Source: Narthecium ossifragum
Taxonomy: Eukaryota; Streptophyta; Magnoliopsida; Dioscoreales; Nartheciaceae
DNA: 64,000 bases
Reading direction: 5' to 3'
Assembly: GCA_963920575.1 (NCBI GenBank)
Contig: OY986964.1
Span: 31,857,597-31,921,596 of the forward strand
The stretch's first letter is position 1; the number at the start of each line of letters is the position of its first letter. Position numbers and translations under genes: made by a program. Shown piece after piece: positions 24,431-36,900 of this stretch. The notes below the pieces were generated by a model, which saw nothing but the letters and a program-made list of their open reading frames with translations, was not told the origin of the DNA and ran no database searches.

Positions 24431-26324
24431 TGTATGAGCTTTTGACCCCTAAACTTAGTTAATACTTATTTAATAGACTCAAACTAATAATAGAAAAGAA
24501 AAAACAAAACTCTAGAGCCCAGGAAAGAGAAATATAGTCTATAAATTATCCTTCGAGACAACCAACGATTTGAAATCTATCCTGTTCAAAACCATGGCCG
24601 AACACCCATGAACCTAGTCTGGGTTAAGCCGGCCCCGGCCCAACAAAACACCCAGTCCAATGCTACCTCTGGATTGAGGCCTCAGTCTGTCCCCGTAATT
24701 GAATAGTTTGTAAATTATAGTCCTTTTTAGGATGTTGTGCATGTGATGGTTAGGAAAAATCCAGAAAGAAGTATGGATGGCATTTAGCGATTAAAAAAAT
24801 AAAAAAGTATTAATTACGTGTATGTATCATCTCCTCCTTTCCACATTTCCCGAAGGCTACAGCCACAACACAACCTACGGCCTTGTTTGGTCATCGGATC
24901 CGAGAATTGGTTGCACTAATTCTGAAATTGCATGCAAATAGTAACTCTAAGAATTGGTAATTTGAATTTTAATATAATGTTTTTATCGGAATGTGTGCCA
25001 TCAATCCCATCTACATACACCCTGATCCCATCTACACGATCGATGCACAAATTGACAAATACCTGAGTGTCTATTACCATAAGTTTCGCTCTATGGACGA
25101 AACCTCGCCGTCATATGAAGATTACATCAGGGCTCGTTACGAGGAATCCAACGAGACAGCTCATGCAAAGTTCGACACGGCAACTTACATCGAAGCCGAC
25201 ATGACATGCTTCGAGCAATGTTCGAAGTTTTCTTCTACCGTTGTTTACGTGGTTCTTGCTTGCTCTGTTATCCTCCTGCCTTATTTTTTTTCTATTGATG
25301 TATTTGGTTTAAAACTAAAAGTTGGCTTATTGTTTACTATAGTTTGAGTTAATTTAGAATATGCCAGTTTGTTTATGTATCTAATTATAATTCATTCTAC
25401 TTTAGTCTAGTTGATTATGTCGAATATGTTATTTGAAAGTTAAGGTGAATATATGCATCATAATATTAGTAGAACAAAATTAGAATATTATATATTATAT
25501 GTATTATAATATTATTAATTATGAAAGTCAGGGTGAATATTATATGCATTATTATATTATTAATTAAATTACGAATATGTCTAAAAAAAATTCAAATGTC
25601 GAATATACTTTTCACCTCACCAATCCCTATTCCTATTTCACTTTTCCATCCAAACACTATTTTCTTATTCAAATAAATCATTACTGATTTATCCAACATT
25701 TTCAACCAAACACCATAACTTTATCATATTACTTATCCTAATATATTAATTCATATTTTCCCTAAACCCAGGATAGCATATCTCTCCGCCAAACGACACA
25801 TAATGTATCACATCTAGCACCTACCACTAATCTAAGGTTTTGTCTCCGCCAAACATACCACAAACGAGTTCACACAACGTATTCCATTGTTAGGAGGAGT
25901 TAGGACATAGACAACTTTATCTCCACCAAACCAATCAATCCAAATGATTCATTAATTACAAGTCAAAATCTTATTTCTGAACCAGCTGAAATCTAGGCAA
26001 AGCCCCCCCTAGAATAGGAAAAAGGAATTCCATAGGGGTGATACCTAAGACCTGACCTAATTTGCCCGTGATTGGGTCCGACCAATCTAGTCAAAAGACT
26101 CGGAGCATGGTAAGTGTCACAGGCCTAAATAAGGGGGTAAATTTTCGCCTTACTTTTTACTTGATGATGGCGCCAAGAGACCCCCACGTAGAGCCAGCAC
26201 ACCACCGTCGCGCGCCCGCACGCTGCTTGTGCTCCGCTCGTACGTCGTCTGCACGCTGTTTGAGCACCGCATGTGCACTCCACCTGGCAGCCCGATCGCC
26301 TCTTGACCAGCCCTCCTTCTTCCT
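24431..26324. other. AT-rich intergenic block with one unassigned open frame
   Basis: Mostly AT-rich sequence, probably decayed transposons. The GGCCTTGTTTGG at about 24881 looks like the left end of a Tourist-like element, but I found no matching right end. An open frame at 24991-25347 (118 residues, with CAINPIYIHPDPIYTIDAQ and a hydrophobic C-terminal segment VVYVVLACSVILLPYFF) matches no family I recognise. The tandem 'ccgccaaac' words near 25790-25860 may be further MITE ends. Confidence 0.3.
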
Positions 26325-27578
26325 TGTATAATCACAAGTACACACATGAATATGAGTAAGGGATGAGATCTCAACTCTATTATTGACCAATGATTACAAG
26401 AACACTCTTCTCTCGCGCCCAACCCTTTTTGAGTGCAATCACTCTGAATACAAGAAGCTCTCAACCCAAAACCTTATAATCTCCAGATCCTCTCCCATAT
26501 GCCCCAATACCTGGCCGTCCTCCTCCTTATATAGAGGAGCAGTCCGGGTCTTCCTTCATAGGGAAGTCTCCTTGCCCAACTCCGACTTTGAGACCTTAAT
26601 TGACTCCATGTCAATTAGGACTCTGACTTGGCCAATCATGAAGCTGCCCATTTCATTTGGACTCCTTGTTGAGTTAAGACTTGCTTTGGATAGCCAAAAC
26701 CGCTCGCCCTACTTGACTCCAAAATAGGACTCCTTCCTATTTCCGTGCGTCAAGCCCGGAATCTTCTGCACCATCTTCTATCTTTGTCATATCATGTCTT
26801 GTCAAAAACCTAAGCCAAGTGAAAGTTGGTTATTTGCATGCTCAGATTGGCCCCCATGGCCAACTGCCTTCCGCTGGGCAAGCCAAGTCCTAGTCCCACT
26901 TGAACTCCCGCGCCACTTGGACTTTTCTCGCGCAAAATCTTTCCTTTGCCGCGTCAAGTCCTCTCAGGAGCCCAGTCCAATTGATACTTGGACAATGGCA
27001 CGGTTGGTTTGGCCCCAATGGCCTACTGCGTCATGCCGGGCGCGTCGTGTCGCGCCGAGTCCTAATCCGACTAGGACTCCTCATGCAACTCGAATTTCGC
27101 CCGCGTCAAATCTCTTCATCACACACGCCATGACGTGTAGAGTCCTAGTGGAGCTAGGAGTTCAAGTCAAATTGGAGTCATAGTAGGACTCGAACTCCTG
27201 GTGGCACTCAAACTTTCGTCGACATTGTGTCGCATTGCGCACCAAGTGCCCTAGCGCGTGCGTCTCGCCCGCGTGCACGCCGTTTGCCCGCCTAGCGCAT
27301 CATGTCGAGCATGATGCTCGTCTGACTTGTGCTATAGCGCGTCAAGTCTTGATCTTGGCCCGGTCCACCGTGCCATCTTCTTACTTTACCGCATCATCTT
27401 CAAAATCCATCGCGCCAAGTTGGTGATGATGCATGCCACTCCTATTTAGCTCGCTATCTTGAGACCTCCTAGACTCTCATGACCATGGGGCTCCAACCCC
27501 ACGTCATGATTGGGCTCTTGACCATGCTACCTCCGGATGACTTGAGCCAAGTCCTTGTCATGGCTCAAGGCCCTCACA
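26325..27578 (-). mobile_element. LTR of an LTR retrotransposon (solo or truncated)
   Basis: On the minus strand the sequence starts TGTGAGGGCCTTGAGCC (27578 downward) and runs to about GTGATTATACA (26325), a TG...CA layout of about 1.25 kb. It contains a TATA box (CCTCTATATAAGG, about 26527-26534) followed by leader-like sequence with AATAATAGAG, as in a U3-R-U5 promoter. No gag, protease, integrase or reverse-transcriptase frame is seen on either side and no clear primer-binding site follows, so it is a solo LTR or a truncated copy. The exact 3' end is uncertain. Confidence 0.55.
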
Positions 27579-28256
27579 GTAAGCCCACTCTTGTTTCCCA
27601 CTACGGATTGGATTAGGGATAATTGGCATTTAGTAGTTTGGTAAGGAAATATTCACCCATAAGGTTAGATACATTTTTCTTAAGTCATTTAGTGTATAAT
27701 TTTTTTTTATTAAAATGCCCTTTCAATATTCCTAACATATCCATGTGACTGTTCATATGCCTGTGACTGTTCATATTCCTGTGACTGTTCATATTCCTGG
27801 TATGATTACGGAAAGTAAGTTACTTTCCACCACTTCTAGTTACTTTCCATTATGTACAAATTACTTTCCATATGTACAAGTTACTTTCCATTTTTTTATA
27901 AATGTACAAGTTACTAACTCTCTCTCATCATTTAATGGAAAGTAAGTTACTTTTCAGATTAAAATAATGGAAATTAACTTGTACAAGTTAGTACAAATTA
28001 CTTTCCATATGTACAAGTTACTTTCCATTTTTTTTGTAAATGTACAACTTAGTAACTTGTACATGTTACTTTCCAGTTTTTTGCAATTGTAGATTTGTGG
28101 AAAGTAATTTGAGTCAAAAATTACTCTAATAAATTAAGAAATTTTTGTTAAAAATTTGATTGTCAATTACAATAATTACAAAAAAAAAGATCACATGACT
28201 TTTCAAAAATTAAAAAAAAAAGTAAAAAAGCAACAGAAGACGAAGACGCCGGATCC
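27579..28256. repeat. AT-rich stretch with short direct repeats
   Basis: Three tandem copies of an 18-bp unit CCTGTGACTGTTCATATT lie at about 27740-27800. Further on, GTACAAGTTACTTTCCAT or close variants recur at least six times on both strands (27815-28110), including AATGGAAAGTAAGTTACTT. The block runs into the assembly gap. Confidence 0.7.
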
Positions 28257-28456
28257 NNNNNNNNNNNNNNNNNNNNNNNNNNNNNNNNNNNNNNNNNNNN
28301 NNNNNNNNNNNNNNNNNNNNNNNNNNNNNNNNNNNNNNNNNNNNNNNNNNNNNNNNNNNNNNNNNNNNNNNNNNNNNNNNNNNNNNNNNNNNNNNNNNNN
28401 NNNNNNNNNNNNNNNNNNNNNNNNNNNNNNNNNNNNNNNNNNNNNNNNNNNNNNNN
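28257..28456. other. Assembly gap
   Basis: 200 N characters. The round number suggests an estimated or default gap length. A GGATCC precedes and GGTACC follows it, and repeats flank it on both sides. Confidence 0.99.
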
Positions 28457-30012
28457 GGTACCGATCAATTAATCTAGTTCATCAATAGAATCGGTAGAAC
28501 ACTACTGATAGACTAGATTAACTAATCGGTATCTCACTACCTATTCGATGCCATGTAGCCATGTACACAAATCTTTATTCTTTCAGAAAATATGCAATAA
28601 TGATCATTTGGCCAAACGTTTGTGAATAAAGATTTATATACATGGCCACGTGGTATGTGCATTGCACATGCCTCCAATTAGTAGTGAGATGTCGACTGAT
28701 TGATCTATTCCATCGATAGAACCATATCGATGGACTAGATCAACCGATCGGTATCTCACTACCGATTGAATGTACCAATGATCGAATCGGTAGGTATCGG
28801 TGGGTATATACCGATCAATTGATCTAGTCCATCGGTATTTTTCTACCGATACATCATCGATGGATTAGATCAACCAATCGGTATCTCACTACCATTGAAC
28901 ATACCAATAATTGAATCGGTAGATATCGGTAGGTATATACCAATCAATTGATCTAATCCATCGGTATTGTTCTACCGATGGACTATATCAACCCAACGGT
29001 ATCTCACTACCGATTAGAGACATGTGTAATACATATGTCACGTGGCCATGTACATAAATCAAAAGAATAAAGATTCATGCGCATGGACAGGTGGCATGTG
29101 TAATGCACATGCCACCTATCGGTAGCCAAGTACCGATTATTTCATCTATCCTATCGGTAGCCCACTACCGATTGGATAGATGAAGATATCGGTACTTGTC
29201 TACCGATAGGTGGCATACTTGGCTACGGATTGAATGTATCGGTATCCCACTACCGATATCTTCATCTATCCTATCGGTTCGGATAGATGAAAGAATCGGT
29301 ACTTGGTTACCGATTGAATGTATCAGTAGCCCACTACCGATAGCTTCATTTATCCCATCGGTAGCTCACTACCGATGGGATGAAAGAGTTGGTACTTTGA
29401 CTACCGATCATGTCGGTATGTGCACAAATCATCAGTCTAAATCAAATCACGACTATTTTCATAAATATTAATCGACACGCATCAGCTTTGTTTTGGCAAG
29501 TGTCAAATGGCGGGGGGACCCGTGAAGCATCTGTCCACCAGTAGGTGACCATACCGGTTCGCAATCATTCCTGCCCTTTTGAAGGTATGGATTGTACACG
29601 TCCTTGTCATCTCACTACGTCACTTTTACTAGAAAGAATGTTCTTGCAATTCCAGTATTCTATTGACACGTGTCAGATACTGATTGATAGGGTGTGGGAA
29701 ACGCCTTTAAGTCGAAGTAGTTCGAATCTATTTGTGTGTGTGCGGGGGCGGCCTTGTGGCGATTTTAGAACCAATAGGCAGCATCCACTCACATACAAAC
29801 AGTAAACAGTCTCGAAGAGGGGTAAAGATTTCCGTACATTGCCACGTGCCATGTACACCGTACATGCTCTCCTCGATCGGTAGATGTCTACCGATGGAGG
29901 ATGCTAATCCATCGGTAGAACACTACCGATAGGTTAGGTGACTTGATCGGTAGACATCTACTAATCAGATGATTCACACATTCAATCGATAAATATCTAC
30001 AGATTGGTTGAT
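28457..30012. repeat. ATCGGTAG/CTACCGAT-rich repeat field with palindromic units
   Basis: Dozens of ATCGGTA and TACCGAT words on both strands, often paired as palindromes (CGGTAGCTCACTACCG near 29360). A unit of about 130 bp beginning GATCAACC(G/A)ATCGGTATC is tandemly duplicated near 28738 and 28868, with a third partial copy near 28985. A second recurring block contains ACATGGCCACGTGGCATGTG and GCACATGCCACCTATCGG. The field stops where the hAT transposase remnant begins. A smaller relative lies at 24181-24430. Class unknown. Confidence 0.8.
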
Positions 30013-30225
30013 CTAATCTATCGCGGTAGATGTTGGGATATCAATGTCATATTTTTTGCAAAAAGATGTCACTTCATTTAACAAAATTTCCCATTCATTG
30101 TTTCTCATCATCTGCAATCGTTGCTTTGACACTTTGACTAATATCATAGCATTCACAATATCTTGATCACTCCTTTGCAAAGCCAAAGACAACTCATTTG
30201 TAATTGCCAATACACTTTTCATCAA

Positions 30226-31117
30226 GGGCATGTTTGCTTCACATGAAGTGACCGGAAGTCACTTTTTTGAAGTGACTTCCGAGCCGCTTCATGTGTTTGG
30301 TTGCTCGGAAGTGTGGCTGAAGTGACTTCAACCCCACTTCCAAGTCACTGTAGCCAAAGCTGCCACTTCCCATTTCGACTTCCGGTCTTTTTGGCCTGAA
30401 GTCATTTGAAGTGGCATTTGAAGTAGCATTTGAAATGAGAAATAATATTAATAATATTATACTGTAACAAATAATTAATATAAGTAGGTCTCACATATCA
30501 CGTATCATCTCGTGATTGATCCACGTCATCCAAAATAAAATTATTTCTAATAATTTAATTTTAAAGTTATTAAATTATTAATATTTAAGATTAAAATATT
30601 ATTTTTAATGTTTTAATTTTAATATTTTAAGTGGCAAATAATGTTAATAATATCATTAATATTATACTGTAATAAAATATTAATAAAAGTATGTCTCACA
30701 TATCACCTCGTGATTGATCCACGTCATCCAAAATAATATTATTTCTAATAATTTAATTTAAAAGTTATTAAATTATTAATATTTTAAGATTAAAATATTA
30801 TTTTAATGTTTTAATTTTAATATTTTAAGTGGCAAATAATGTTAATAATATCATACTGTAATAAAATATTAATATAAATGGATCCCACATGTCACGTGGC
30901 ACCTTGTGATTTGTCCACGTCATCTAAAATAGTATTATTTTTTAATATTTTAATATAGGAAAATTATTAAAATATTAAATAGTTGGGGGTGACTATATCC
31001 CACTTCAAATATCAACCAAACACCAAAACTCATAAACCCCCCAGAAGTCACTTCACTTCATTTCGCTCCCCAGAAGTCACTTCACTTCAGCTCATTTCTC
31101 AGCAACCAAACATGCCC
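30226..31117. mobile_element. Tourist-like element, copy F, inserted in the hAT transposase pseudogene
   Basis: An 892-bp element beginning GGGCATGTTTGC and ending CCAAACATGCCC, with CAA on both sides (30223-30225 and 31118-31120) as a 3-bp target-site duplication. Ends carry GAAGTCACTTCA words in inverted arrangement. The transposase reading frame (SFSLHL on one side, MKSVLAIT on the other) is continuous across the junction if the element and one CAA are left out, which confirms the boundaries. Confidence 0.92.
30430..30960. repeat. Internal tandem repeat of about 200 bp in Tourist copy F
   Basis: Within copy F a unit of about 200 bp containing GATTGATCCACGTCATCC, AATTTAATTTTAAAGTTATT and TTTTAAGTGGCAAATAATG is present twice, with a third partial and more diverged copy (GATTTGTCCACGTCATCT near 30890). 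Confidence 0.8.
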
Positions 31118-32640
31118 CAAATGTAAACTGAAGGAAAAATCAAAAGAGTGTATCGAGTTTATAAGAAAGCAAGCTTCAACTCTTTGTTTAGAGGATATAC
31201 CATTATCTTCAACAATCTCAAGTAGCTCAATCACATAAGGGAATAACAAAATTAAATTAAGAACAGTCCCATAATGTGATCCCCAACGTGTATTATCAGG
31301 CCATTTCAAACTAATTTCTTGATTCAAACCTCGTTCACTAAAAAGTTCACCCTTATTTAGTGCTTTAATAACTTTATCAAATTGTTTACCATAAGAATAT
31401 CTCTTCTTTTAGAAGAGGCCCCAACAACATTGACCAAAGTAGCAATCAAACTAAAAACCGAAACAACATCAATATGATTTTTAGCAACGGCCACAAGTGT
31501 CAGTTGAAGTTGATGAGCGAAACAATGAACATAAAATGCAGGTTTATTGTCATTTAAAATCAAAGTTTTGAGCCCTTTAAAGTCACCTTGCATGTTGTTA
31601 GCTCCATCATAACCTTGTCAACGAATTCTTGATAAACTCAACTTGTGTTTAGAAAATAATGCATCAATTGCCGCTTTGAGTGAAAGTGCGGTGGTATTTA
31701 CTAAACGTACGATACCAAGAAATCGCTCAATAACAATTCCCTTACTATTTACATAACGAGCAACAACAGTCATTTGTTTTTTCACTGATATATCACGAGA
31801 CTCGTCAACCATAATTGCGAAAAACTCATTTTCAATTTCTTTGAATATAGTATTAGTTGTTTCACTTGCTGCAGCATTCACAATATCCTTCTAAATATTA
31901 CGGTGAGACAACTTGTTATTATGTGGGGTATTCTTTGACACTGCTTTATTAACAGACTCATTGTGATCGGTAAAAAATTATCGAAGCTTAAGAAAATTTT
32001 CTTTATTACTAGAGTTGTTATATTCATCATCACCACGAAAGCCAATCCTCGGCGGAAAAGGAATCTTATGCAATCCACTGAGGCATTTAACTGAGTCCGA
32101 TATTTAATTTTTGCTTGCTCTAACTTAAAAAAACACTCTGAATATATTGTAATTGTTTCATTGGATCTTGACACTTTTTCCATGCTTTGTTATGAGCACT
32201 ATTAGCATCTCCAACATGATCATTCAATCTATCTTTTTTTATTCCAATTTGAAAATCCATCAGTCACGAAAGTATCATCCCTCGCTTGTTTACCCATATT
32301 AGGTTTAATTAAATAGCAACATAAGTAAAATAATGCATCTTTTTCTATGCTATACTCGAGGCAATTTTTATGATTCAAACCAAGAATGATTGAATCGGCA
32401 TAATACTTTATCAATTTCTCTCTATAGGAATTTGTGATTAAGAGTTTAACAATGATCTTTTTGAAGATATGCTATTCTAATTTCATCTCGTTCATACGGA
32501 TGAAAAGATGAAGTTTTTTTTCCATAGCCCTGAATGGTAGGAAGTGTGCCCAAGTCAACACGACTGTATTTCAAACTTTCTTGCGTATAATTATCTTGAC
32601 TTTGAGAATAGTGTTGCTCTATTGGCGATTTTCTTGTCAA

Positions 32641-33034
32641 AAATTAGTCCATGATTGATTGCATCGCTAGTAAAATATAAAAAACATAATCAATTAAATA
32701 AAATCAGGTGTCAACTAACATTAAAAAATACAACACAAGCTTATTAAACAAGAACAAAAAGAAATCAAATCACAAATTCTAATGTAGAAAATTGAGCACG
32801 AGTCAATTGAAAAGCTCAAAGCTCAACTCATCAAACAATTTTTTTTTGAAAAATTCTATTTATATGTCATCCGTGCTTCAAAATTTACCCTGAAAATAAA
32901 TCAAGCAAAGTAAAATAGAACATTGGGTGTTTGTTGGGGGTGGGGGGATAGGTTGGGGCTTTGGGCTGCTTGTTTATGAATTTCACGGTGGTTGTGGTAT
33001 GTGGAAAGAGCCAAACAAGGCTCATGGTGGCTAA
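32641..33034. other. AT-rich flank of the transposase pseudogene
   Basis: No gene recognised. The 5' end of the hAT element should lie here, but I could not identify its terminal inverted repeat. Confidence 0.4.
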
Positions 33035-33251
33035 GGGCCTGTTTGGCTCACCGGGATCCGTGGGATCCGGCGGATGGGCGGATCCCGCACAACGGGATCG
33101 GGATCCGGCGTTTGGCGTTTGAATATCGCGAATCTCATTACGGGATCCGTCCAAGGGCGGATCCCATTTTCGACGTCCGCTGGGGGCGAAATTTGCTCCC
33201 GCGGATTCTATCCCATAGATACCACGGATCCGTCCGTGTCCAAACGGACCC
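33035..33251. mobile_element. Tourist-like MITE, copy C, upstream of SOS1
   Basis: 217 bp starting GGGCCTGTTTGGC and ending CCAAACGGACCC, flanked by TAA at 33032-33034 and 33252-33254. The GGATCCG-rich interior matches copies A, B and D. It sits about 740 bp upstream of the SOS1 start codon, so it may lie in or near the promoter. Confidence 0.9.
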
Positions 33252-33790
33252 TAAGTAAAGGAAAAAGTCAAATAAGATAATTGTTTAGGATTTAAGAAAA
33301 AAAATAGTAGTATAGATATTAGATGAGAGAGTTGCCCAACCGCCCAAGTGAGATGAGGTGAGGTGGCGTCTCTTGCTTTTGGAATTTAGCTAGAAATTAG
33401 ATGATACTTTGGGTGGTTTTTTATATTATTTTATTTTGAGAGAGGTAATTTTATTTTTATTGAGTGCAATTTGTAAAGATATGGATGTTAATTTTCGTCT
33501 TTTAATGGATGCAATTTTTTCTTTGATTAATAATTGCATGAAAAATTGCAAAATCGAAGGGGCGCCCCTGGCCGACTGCATTTAATACTTCAAACCGCAT
33601 CGCCGTTTGGAGGCAAATTTTTTTTTCTACGCTCACGGACGAATCTTACAGCGCACAGAAATATCTTATCTACACAGAAATTTTCTACAAGCAGATGGGT
33701 GCAAAACTTTTTTATCTGCACCCGTCGTGCATCATGTGGTCCGGATCATTGAATGCACGTGATCAAGGATATTTATAATTAAGGAGTGAA

Positions 33791-33800
33791 ATATATATAA
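33791..33800 (+). promoter_or_regulatory. Candidate TATA box of SOS1
   Basis: ATATATATAA about 190 bp before the SOS1 ATG, followed by a pyrimidine-rich stretch (TTCTCTGTTCTCTCTCTTTCTT, 33896-33917 region) typical of a plant 5' leader. Position and sequence fit, but transcription start is not known. Confidence 0.4.
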
Positions 33801-33992
33801 TGGATTCGAGAATATTCCTAATATCCCCCCTTAAAGCCGGGTTAATGTTTATTCCGAAATTTATTCCTCTACCCTCTACCAGACGGGGCCATAGGCTTCT
33901 CTGTTCTCTCTCTTTCTTCGTATATGCATGAAGATTTCGGATTGTCAACTCGGTGCTAGTATCTCGCGGGGGGAGAGGTGAGGCTCGGGGCG

Positions 33993-36900
33993 ATGGCGGC
34001 CGTGAAGCAGGGGTCGGCCGCCTACAACATCGCCGACGAGAAGGCGGCGGAGCCGGAGGACGCGGTGTTGTTCGTGGGGCTGTCGCTGGTGCTAGGGATC
34101 ACCTCGCGCCATGTGCTGCGGGGCACCAGGGTTCCCTACACGGTCGCACTTCTCGTCCTCGGCGTTGGTCTCGGCTCCCTAGGTCCATAACCACTGCCAC
34201 TCTTCTTGGATGCCCTCGTGCTTTCTTTGGATTGTTTTCGACTTTCGAATCGTTTCTTTTCGCTGGGATTCTTGACACTTTATTTGGACTGAGGTTGAGA
34301 GAATTCTGGTTGACGATTCAAGAATCAAGAATTTTACGAGATTTGATACGATTTTATGCTATAGTGATTTATATGTTCTCAATGTATAGACGTTTTTAGA
34401 TCAAAATTCTGAGAATCTTTACGGTTTAGGACCCTCTCTTCCCCTCTCTTGAGCGTTTCTTGACTTATTTATATCTGGTAGGATCTTGCGAGTCCGAGTC
34501 ATCTCCCACTTTATCTACTGCTTTTAAAAGGTTTGCTGTTTCAAGAAAAGAGTTTTCATGGCGTCTGGAAAGTAGAATTTAAAGAACACTAAAGACGCTT
34601 TTCCATGGTTTTTTTAGGTCTTACAATAACTAAATTCTTGCTGACTGCTTTCTCTATTGTTATGAATGATCGAAATATGACGTTTGGTTGCTTAAATTTC
34701 AGAATTTGGAACCAGTGCCGAATTGGGTAAACTGGGGGTCGGCATACGCATGTGTAAGTCGAGATTTAATTCAATTTGCAGCAAAGATTCATGCACTGAT
34801 TTTTTAGCTGTATAGCATCCACTCTTATCTGATTTTACAAGAGATATGGTTATGGTATTATGCAGGGGCAAACATCAATCCTAATCTTCTATTATTCGTT
34901 TTCCTTCCTGCTCTTCTTTTCGAGAGCTCCTTTGCTATGGAGGTGCATCAAATAAAGGTGTGTATCCCTTTTAAATGGCTATCAGATAAAGAAGTCGGCC
35001 TATTCATTGGAGTGGATGTTGGTATTATCACGACAAAAGCACTTTCATTCTGTACCAGACTTAGAAATTTGTGTCTGAGATTGTCCTTGCTGGTATAACA
35101 TCGACTAGTCTTTGTCCTGATGACTGGGAAGTCCAACTGAGAGCTAATTAACCATGTTGTTGAAGATATCTGATGCTTATATGGTGTCACTTGTCTTTAG
35201 AAAGAATCATGATGAGTATAGTAAACCTCATGCTAAGCATGCATTGGCACTGCAATTCTGTTGATGCTCAGCATGTGTGGAACTGTTTGGACTGGATATT
35301 AGGAAGTTTCTAGTCGCCAAAGGTCATGTATATTTCGTTCCTTGGTTTTTTACTGACCTCTGCATTTTGCTTCCCCGAGAATGAAATGTTCTTGGTTAGA
35401 ATGATCTAGCTTGGGACTTCCAGTCCACTGCTCTCTGAGCAAAGTTAAGGAATGCAGTCAAGGAAGAAAGTGAGAGTGGAGTACCACTGGTTAGGCTGGC
35501 AATGTGAATGAGAATAGGCTAGGTAAATGAGATGGTTAAAATGCTAGTAGTCAAGGGCTGGAGTGAATTTTAGGGTTCCTGTAACACATGCTTCAAGTCT
35601 TCAACAAATGTTAATGTTGTCTACAGTTATACTTTTCATAGATTGTATATGTCTAACCTATGCGAGAAAAGCCAATACTTTTGTTTTGAGAAAAAAGTAA
35701 AAGATGATTCTTTGTGATATGACTAGACATTTTCCTAGTCGCTAGCTACTTATAGCGAGTGTTTGTGGTGAATTTTCGATTATCTTTTTCATAGAATCTC
35801 TTACAGTCCCAGTGTAGTTGACATGCATAGAAATTGGTGAAGTCTCTCATTGTTGAACACTCTAGTATGATTGACACTAGCAGAAAGAGGCAACTGAACT
35901 GTCTTAATCTCATCTCTACCAGACCCTGTTTCAAAGAGTAGGGACCCCTTCTAAGTTCCAGGCGATGAGCTTGCCTTTTGACTCTCAATTTCCATTCATT
36001 TGACTTCTTTAGTAGCCTTCTTGTTCATAGTGTTTGATTTCATGACTTGCCCACTAATTGCAGTGGTATGTTGCGTTATATTATTATGCAGTCATCCACT
36101 TGCTTTTAATTTTCTTATGGCCTTTATATCAAAATTAAGTGAAATAGTAAACATCTGTTAAATATGACACTCCAATTTCTGACATGCAGAGATGCATGGT
36201 GCAAATGCTGCTGCTTGCAGGTCCTGGAGTTCTCATATCTACCTTTTGTCTTGGGACTGCATTAAAGGTATCTCTTCAGCGTGATTCTTTTAAGGCAGAA
36301 TTTCTTGTGTTATATAACTCATAACTCTGGTAAATATTACACAGTATACTTTCCCATATGGTTGGAGTTGGAAGATATCATTGCTGCTGGGAGGGCTTCT
36401 CAGTGCCACAGACCCTGTTGCTATTGTTGCTTTACTGAAAGATCTTGGAGCAAGTAAGAAGCTGAGCACAATAATCGAAGGAGAATCCTTAATGAATGAT
36501 GGGTACAATGTCATTGTCATCAGATATTCATCCTTTGCTTTCCCTCTAGAATCATTTCTCATATGTTGCTATGTAATGCTTGAAAGATTGCTTTATCTGG
36601 TCGTAGCAATAGCCCACATCCGGTACTCCATAGATCACATAAAAGCATATGGCACAGGTCTATTCTGATGTATTTTATGCAAAACTGCCATCTAATAGAA
36701 ATAGTTATGGCAGAGATTGATGGTTATATCAACATTGCGGGGAAGTCCTCTAATTGATTGTGTGGGACAAGGATTGCAGTGCCGTCGGCACTAGCTATGC
36801 TGATCCTCCGTGTCGACGACACGGGTGAGACTGAGAGAGATAGATAGACATAGAGGAGATGAGAGTGAGAGGGAGATAGAAGATCAGTAGGACAGGAAGG

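Larger units (their letters stand above)
30013..32640 (-). pseudogene. hAT-type transposase (ZMYM1-like, DUF4371) pseudogene, interrupted and 3' truncated
   Basis: Minus-strand pieces resemble plant zinc-finger MYM-type/hAT transposases: HPYERDEIRIAYLQK near 32490, LEYSIEKDALFYLCCYL near 32330, FAIMVDESRDIS near 31800, FYVHCFAHQLQLTLVAVAKN near 31500, DTRWGSHYGTVLN-like text near 31270, and ALQRSDQDIVNAMILVKVSKQRLQ near 30150. Frames break several times (for example near 32180, 31880 and 31600). A Tourist-like element splits the gene at 30226-31117. The C-terminal hAT dimerisation region expected after IDIPTSTAID is missing; the sequence instead passes into the ATCGGTAG repeat field. It cannot make a working transposase. 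Confidence 0.88.

Noticed and set aside
24991..25347. 118-residue open frame with a hydrophobic segment
   Set aside because: No recognisable family, no gene context, and it lies in transposon-like AT-rich DNA; kept only as part of the spacer description.
24880..25960. Another Tourist element starting GGCCTTGTTTGG
   Set aside because: No matching right terminus or target-site duplication.
33534..33770. A repeat-like stretch (GGGGCGCCCC, CTGCACCCGTCGTGCATCATG) upstream of SOS1
   Set aside because: It feels like a common plant repeat but I could not define ends or family; it may simply be promoter sequence.
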